Below are positions 60,179 to 64,000 of a stretch of 64,000 nucleotides of DNA, one piece after another (the stretch's first letter is position 1; each line of letters opens with the position of its first letter). Where the stretch lies: contig NC_015125.1 of assembly GCF_000202635.1 (NCBI RefSeq), positions 682,001 to 746,000 of the forward strand, in the 5' to 3' direction. The notes below the pieces were generated by a model. It saw nothing but the letters and a program-made list of their open reading frames with translations, was not told the origin of the DNA and searched no databases. The position numbers and the translations under genes are program-made. This DNA comes from Microbacterium testaceum StLB037 (GTDB taxonomy: Bacteria; Actinomycetota; Actinomycetes; Actinomycetales; Microbacteriaceae).

Positions 60179-61427
60179 GGCGGAGTCATACGGCCGTTGC
60201 ATCATCCGGGTGATGGAGGGGGTGCCGGTTGTATTCGGTGGCGGTGCGTGACGCGGCGTTGGCGGCGGTGTGTGCAGGGGCGTCGTTCTCTCGGGCGGCG
60301 GCGATGCTGGGGGTTTCGGATGACATCGTGTCTGTGTGGTGGCGTGACAGTGGAGGCGTGCCTGCCGGTCAGGGTCTGTCGCCTGTGTCCGAGCCGATTC
60401 GTCCGGGAGGGTCGGGACGTGCGTTGACGTTGGAGGAGCGGGTCGAGATCCAAGCGGGCGTGCGGGCGGGTGAGCGCCAGCGGGCGATCGCGGAGCGGAT
60501 CGGTCGGGATCAGTCCGTGGTGTCTCGGGAGCTGGCGCGTCATCGCGGTGCCGACGGGTCGTACCGCGCGGTCATGGCTCAGTATGCGGCGCAACGGGAT
60601 CGGCGCCGGGTCAAGCCGTTCAAGCTGGACACCAACCGGCAGTTGGCGGCGCAGGTTGAGGAGTGGATCGATGAGGGGTGGAGTCCACGGCTCATCGCGC
60701 AGGTGCTCGAACGTGATCATCCGGACGATCAGACTTGGCGGGTGAGTCACGAGACGATCTATCAAGCCCTGTATGTCCAAGGGCGCGGGCAGCTGCGTCA
60801 GGATCTCGCCCGTCAGCTGTCCACCGGACGTGTCAGCCGCAAAAGCCGGGCCTCAGCCGCGAGGCGCTCCCCGAGCCCGTTCAAAGAGGCCCTGGTCATC
60901 AGCGAACGACCCGCTCAGGTTCAAGATCGCGCCGTTCCCGGGCACTGGGAAGGGGATCTGATCCTGGGCGCTGGGGGCGTATCGGCCATCGGCACCCTGG
61001 TGGAGCGCAGCACTCGGTTCGCGATCTTGCTGCATCTGCCTGGTCGTCACACCGCCGACGAAGTCGCCGCAGCGATGATTCGCGAGATGAGCAGATTGCC
61101 CTCTCACCTGCGCCGCTCGATCACCTGGGATCGGGGCACTGAGATGGCCGATTACGCCGAGATCCAACTCGAGCTGCAAGCCCCGGTCTACTTCTGCGAC
61201 CCGCACTCGCCCTGGCAACGCGGCACCAACGAGAACACCAACCGCCTCCTACGGCATTGGTTCGCTAAAGGCAGCGACCTCAGCGCCTGGGACGGCCCCG
61301 CCCTACAGAAAATCGCCGACACACTCAATAGCCGGCCCCGACCCACCCTCGACCTCAAGACCCCCGCTCAAGCACTCAACGAGCACCTTCTCAAAGCCGC
61401 TTGATGCACTGACCCCTTGACCCCGCC
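60179..61427 (+). mobile_element. IS30-family insertion sequence, apparently complete
   Basis: About 1249 bp. The imperfect terminal inverted repeats start GGCGG(A/G)GTCA at both ends and continue with GCATCA and CGG modules (about 25 of 36 positions match). The element is flanked by a 3-bp direct repeat ATC (60176-60178 and 61428-61430), as expected for IS30-type transposition. Removing it and one ATC restores GGCATCC and joins two halves of a family C palindrome. Confidence 0.85.
60229..61404 (+). CDS. IS30-family transposase
   Basis: A 391-aa transposase, full length for the family. The N-terminal HTH region includes LTLEERVEIQAGVRAGERQRAIAERIGRDQSVVSREL. The catalytic triad is Asp in WEGDLILG, Asp in TWDRGTE and Glu in NENTNR, with exactly 33 residues between the second Asp and the Glu (DD33E). 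The start appears to be TTG 60229 with GGAGGGGG upstream. The frame is intact, so the element may be active. Codon use is somewhat less GC-rich than the neighbours. Confidence 0.93.
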   Translation: MYSVAVRDAALAAVCAGASFSRAAAMLGVSDDIVSVWWRDSGGVPAGQGLSPVSEPIRPGGSGRALTLEERVEIQAGVRAGERQRAIAERIGRDQSVVSRELARHRGADGSYRAVMAQYAAQRDRRRVKPFKLDTNRQLAAQVEEWIDEGWSPRLIAQVLERDHPDDQTWRVSHETIYQALYVQGRGQLRQDLARQLSTGRVSRKSRASAARRSPSPFKEALVISERPAQVQDRAVPGHWEGDLILGAGGVSAIGTLVERSTRFAILLHLPGRHTADEVAAAMIREMSRLPSHLRRSITWDRGTEMADYAEIQLELQAPVYFCDPHSPWQRGTNENTNRLLRHWFAKGSDLSAWDGPALQKIADTLNSRPRPTLDLKTPAQALNEHLLKAA

Positions 61428-61504
61428 ATCCGAGGTTGCTGCACAGGTCCGAATCCGTTGCGGTGAGGCAGCGCCTGGACGATACCCCGCGCAGCCACGA
61501 CAAA

Positions 61505-61551
61505 CCCCGGATGCCACGCCCCCGCGCGAGCGGGAGGCGTGGCATCCGGGG
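61505..61551 (-). terminator. intrinsic terminator of the ABC exporter operon
   Basis: Perfect 16-bp stem CCCCGGATGCCACGCC / GGCGTGGCATCCGGGG with a 15-nt loop, 13 nt downstream of the minus-strand ABC stop. It again contains the paired GGATGCC heptamer. Confidence 0.8.
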
Positions 61552-61563
61552 GGCTGACGAACG

Positions 61564-63381
61564 TCAGACGAGCGAGTCCTGCCACGCGGCGTGGAGCTGC
61601 GCGAACTTGCCGGTGCCGGCGATCAGGGCGGCGGGGGTGTCGTCCTCGATGATGCGACCGTGCTCCATCACCAGTACGCGGTCGGCGATCGCCACCGTCG
61701 AGAGACGGTGGGCGATGATGATCGCGGTGCGGTCGGCGAGCAGGGTCTGCAGGGCGTCCTGGATCTGGCGCTCGCTCGGGATGTCGAGCGACGCCGTCGC
61801 CTCGTCGAGGATCAGCACGGCGGGGTTCGCGAGGAAGGCCCGCGCGAACGAGATCAGCTGGCGCTGGCCGGCCGAGACGCGTCCGCCGCGCTTGTTCACG
61901 TCGGTGTCATAGCCGTCGGGGAGCTTCTCGATGAAGCCGTCGGCACCGACCGCGCGGGCTGCGGCGCGGATCTCGTCCATCGTCGCGTCGGGCTTGCCGA
62001 GGGCGATGTTGTCGGCGACGGTTCCGCTGAACAGGTACGCCTCCTGCGTGACCATGACGATCGCGCGACGCAGATCCTTCGGGTGCAGGCGGCGCAGATC
62101 GACGCCGTCGAGCGTCACCGCCCCCTTCGTGGGGTCGTAGAAGCGCGACACGAGCTTGGCCAGCGTCGACTTGCCCGCGCCCGTCGTCCCCACGAGGGCG
62201 ATCGTCTGCCCCGCCGGGATGTCGAGCGAGAAATTCGGCAGGATGACGCGATCGTCGCTGTAGCCGAAGGTGACCTCGTCGAAGCGGACGTTCCCCTGCG
62301 CCTCCCAGAGGTCGACCGGGTCGGTCGGGTCGGGGACCGTGGGCTCCTCCTCGAGCACGCCCGACACCTTCTCGAGCGCCGCCGTGGCCGACTGATACGA
62401 GTTCAGGAAGAAAGCGACCTCCTGCAGCGGGGAGAAGAAGTTGCGGACGTACAGCACCGCCGCGGTCAGCACGCCGATCTCGAGCGGGCCGGCGATCACC
62501 CGTCCACCGCCCCACAGGAGCACGAGCGCGACCGACACGGCGGCGACCGCCATGATGCCGGGCTCGAACGTGCCGAAGAGACGGATCGACCGCATGTTGA
62601 CGTCGCGGTAGTCGCCGGCGAGCTTGCCGAACTCCTCGTCGTTGCGCGGCTCCTTGCGGAATGCCTTCACGGCGCGGATGCCCGTCATCGTCTCGACGAA
62701 CTTGACGATGACTTGCGCGCTGATCACCCGCGACTCGCGGTAGATGGCCTGCGAGCGGCGGTAGAACCAGCGCATGAGCAGGTACATCGGGATGCCCATG
62801 ACCAGCAGGATCAGCCCGGACTGCCAGTCGATGAGGAACAGGGCGATCAGCGTGAAGAGACCGTACAGGACGCCCGACACGAGCTCGTTGAGTCCACCGT
62901 CGAGCAGCTCGCGGATCGTGTCGAGGTCGCTCGTCTGGCGCGAGATGATGCGGCCCGACGTGTAGGACTCGTGGAACTCCAGGCTCAGCTTCTGGGTGTG
63001 CAGGAAGATGCGCTTGCGCAGGTCCAGCATCACTGCCTGGGTCAGGCGGGCGGCGACCACGACGTACCAGCCGATGAGCACGGCACCGCCGATGCCCGCC
63101 GTGAGGTAGATGGCGACGACCCCGATGGTCGGCATCCAATCAGCCTGATCGATGACCGCGGGCAGGGCGTTGTCGATGCCGTAGGCGATCAAGGCCGGGC
63201 CGGCGACGCGGAGCGCGGTCGACACCACGAGGACCGCCGCGGCGAGGACGAGCTGCCAGCGCAGCGGAGAGACGAGGGAGCCGAGCAGGCGCAGCGAACG
63301 CTGGCGGATCGCCCGGCTCTCGTCGCGCGTGTAGTCGGAGCGGTCTTCTCCGGTGGTTCCGGAGACGGTCGCGGTGGTCAT
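61564..63381 (-). CDS. ABC exporter half-transporter with canonical ATP site
   Basis: A 605-aa protein with a six-helix ABC_membrane domain (about 35-330) fused to an ATPase (about 360-600). Walker [10 protein letters not shown], signature [15 protein letters not shown], Walker B with catalytic Glu [12 protein letters not shown] and [10 protein letters not shown]. The signature is VSAGQ instead of LSGGQ. Its ATG overlaps the stop of the upstream partner gene (ATGA), and the partner has a degenerate site, so the two form a heterodimeric multidrug/lipid-type exporter. Confidence 0.93.
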   Translation of the reverse strand: MTTATVSGTTGEDRSDYTRDESRAIRQRSLRLLGSLVSPLRWQLVLAAAVLVVSTALRVAGPALIAYGIDNALPAVIDQADWMPTIGVVAIYLTAGIGGAVLIGWYVVVAARLTQAVMLDLRKRIFLHTQKLSLEFHESYTSGRIISRQTSDLDTIRELLDGGLNELVSGVLYGLFTLIALFLIDWQSGLILLVMGIPMYLLMRWFYRRSQAIYRESRVISAQVIVKFVETMTGIRAVKAFRKEPRNDEEFGKLAGDYRDVNMRSIRLFGTFEPGIMAVAAVSVALVLLWGGGRVIAGPLEIGVLTAAVLYVRNFFSPLQEVAFFLNSYQSATAALEKVSGVLEEEPTVPDPTDPVDLWEAQGNVRFDEVTFGYSDDRVILPNFSLDIPAGQTIALVGTTGAGKSTLAKLVSRFYDPTKGAVTLDGVDLRRLHPKDLRRAIVMVTQEAYLFSGTVADNIALGKPDATMDEIRAAARAVGADGFIEKLPDGYDTDVNKRGGRVSAGQRQLISFARAFLANPAVLILDEATASLDIPSERQIQDALQTLLADRTAIIIAHRLSTVAIADRVLVMEHGRIIEDDTPAALIAGTGKFAQLHAAWQDSLV

Positions 63382-64000
63382 CGGGTCGCCTCCTTCTCGG
63401 TCAGCGTGTCGTCGTCGTGGGCGCGGATCACATCGATCGCGCCCGTGCGCGCTTCGCGCTCGGCCTCCTCGAGGCTCGAGATGACGTAGCGGTAGTGATC
63501 GCTCTCGCGCAGCAGGTCGGAGTGCGCCCCGACGGCGGTGATCCGTCCGTTCTCGAGCAGAGCGACCCGGTCGGCGAGCGTCACCGTCGAGGGACGGTGC
63601 GCGACGACCAGCGCGGTCGTCTCGCTGAGCACCTCGCGCAGCGCATCTTCCACGAGCGCTTCGGTGTCGACGTCGAGCGCCGACAACGGATCGTCGAGGA
63701 CCAGCACTGCCGGTCGCGCAGCCACCGCGCGGGCCAGCGCCAGACGCTGCCGCTGCCCTCCCGACAGGCTGAGCCCCTCCTCGCCGATGACGGTGTCCAG
63801 GCCCGCGGGAAGGTCGAGGACGAAGTGCGCTTGGGCGACCTCGAGCGCTTCCTTCAACACGCGTTCCGCCTCGGCGGACCCCGGCTCGAGGTCTTCGCGG
63901 CCGAGAAGGACGTTGTCGCGGACGGTCTGTGAGAAGAGCGTCGCGTCTTCGAACGCCATGCCGACGTGCCGGCGCAGCTCCGCCAGCGACAGGTCGCGCA
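63378..64000 (-). CDS. ABC exporter half-transporter, degenerate-site partner (5' truncated by window)
   Basis: The C-terminal 207 codons of an ATP-binding domain; the gene continues beyond the window end. The signature is [16 protein letters not shown] and Walker B reads [12 protein letters not shown], with Asp in place of the catalytic Glu. Together with the canonical partner downstream this is the asymmetric arrangement of heterodimeric exporters such as BmrCD and TM287/288. The two genes overlap by 4 nt. Confidence 0.9.
   Translation of the reverse strand, partial: RDLSLAELRRHVGMAFEDATLFSQTVRDNVLLGREDLEPGSAEAERVLKEALEVAQAHFVLDLPAGLDTVIGEEGLSLSGGQRQRLALARAVAARPAVLVLDDPLSALDVDTEALVEDALREVLSETTALVVAHRPSTVTLADRVALLENGRITAVGAHSDLLRESDHYRYVISSLEEAEREARTGAIDVIRAHDDDTLTEKEATR

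Noticed and set aside
59246..61427. Genomic island or defence island around the DUF559 gene and IS30 element
   Set aside because: Only one nuclease-fold gene and one insertion sequence are present, flanked by housekeeping-type genes; no integrase, att site or toxin partner was found.

Overview
The window is about 70% GC, with dense operons, many ATGA/GTGA start-stop overlaps and several probable leaderless promoters. Together with the gene content (RamB-type regulator opposite GTP-dependent PEP carboxykinase, monomeric NADP isocitrate dehydrogenase, actinobacterial type I homoprotocatechuate dioxygenase) this points to a high-GC actinobacterium, most likely Microbacteriaceae and plausibly Microbacterium. 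This is inference from the sequence alone. No rRNA, tRNA, CRISPR array or prophage was recognised. The window looks like chromosome biased towards carbon and nitrogen scavenging.

Layout. 1-3986: end of an ABC exporter, then pckG and a divergent ramB-like regulator. 4401-10390: a seven-gene operon (NMT1/THI5-type ABC importer, a FolE-like enzyme lacking most triphosphate-binding residues, a creatininase-family hydrolase, a LacI regulator); this is the best candidate for an undescribed system. 10615-16256: succinate-semialdehyde dehydrogenase, an aromatic flavin monooxygenase with an IclR-like regulator, a zinc-ribbon protein and a TetR regulator. 16327-21417: ROK regulator and a ribose-type sugar importer with an SGNH hydrolase. 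21492-29850: an aromatic-amine block (copper amine oxidase, TetR, AraC, two SDRs, APC permease, MoaF). 30103-37234: a second ribose-type importer with an amidohydrolase and an aldehyde dehydrogenase. 37426-41003: ECF sigma factor with a membrane partner, a TPP enzyme and an acetyltransferase. 41194-48029: a homoprotocatechuate (4-hydroxyphenylacetate) meta-cleavage operon. 48066-58412: glyA with a ZTP riboswitch, folD, a GlcD-like oxidase, an L,D-transpeptidase and icd. 58588-64000: acetyltransferase, DUF559 protein, an intact IS30-family element and a heterodimeric ABC exporter.

How it fits together. Amine oxidase converts phenylethylamine or tyramine-like amines to aldehydes, and an aldehyde dehydrogenase would give arylacetates. 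The hpa operon takes 3,4-dihydroxyphenylacetate to pyruvate and succinate semialdehyde, gabD feeds the latter into the TCA cycle, and pckG supports gluconeogenesis. The 3-hydroxylation (HpaBC) and isomerisation (HpaF) steps are not visible here.

A second theme is repeats. Long palindromic elements of several unrelated families sit at gene ends. One is duplicated in tandem with the 3' end of a gene, one is split by the IS30 element, and two types have entered reading frames (the linker of a fused FAH-RraA enzyme and the N-terminus of its GntR regulator). The heptamer GGATGCC/GGCATCC is also strongly over-represented on both strands.
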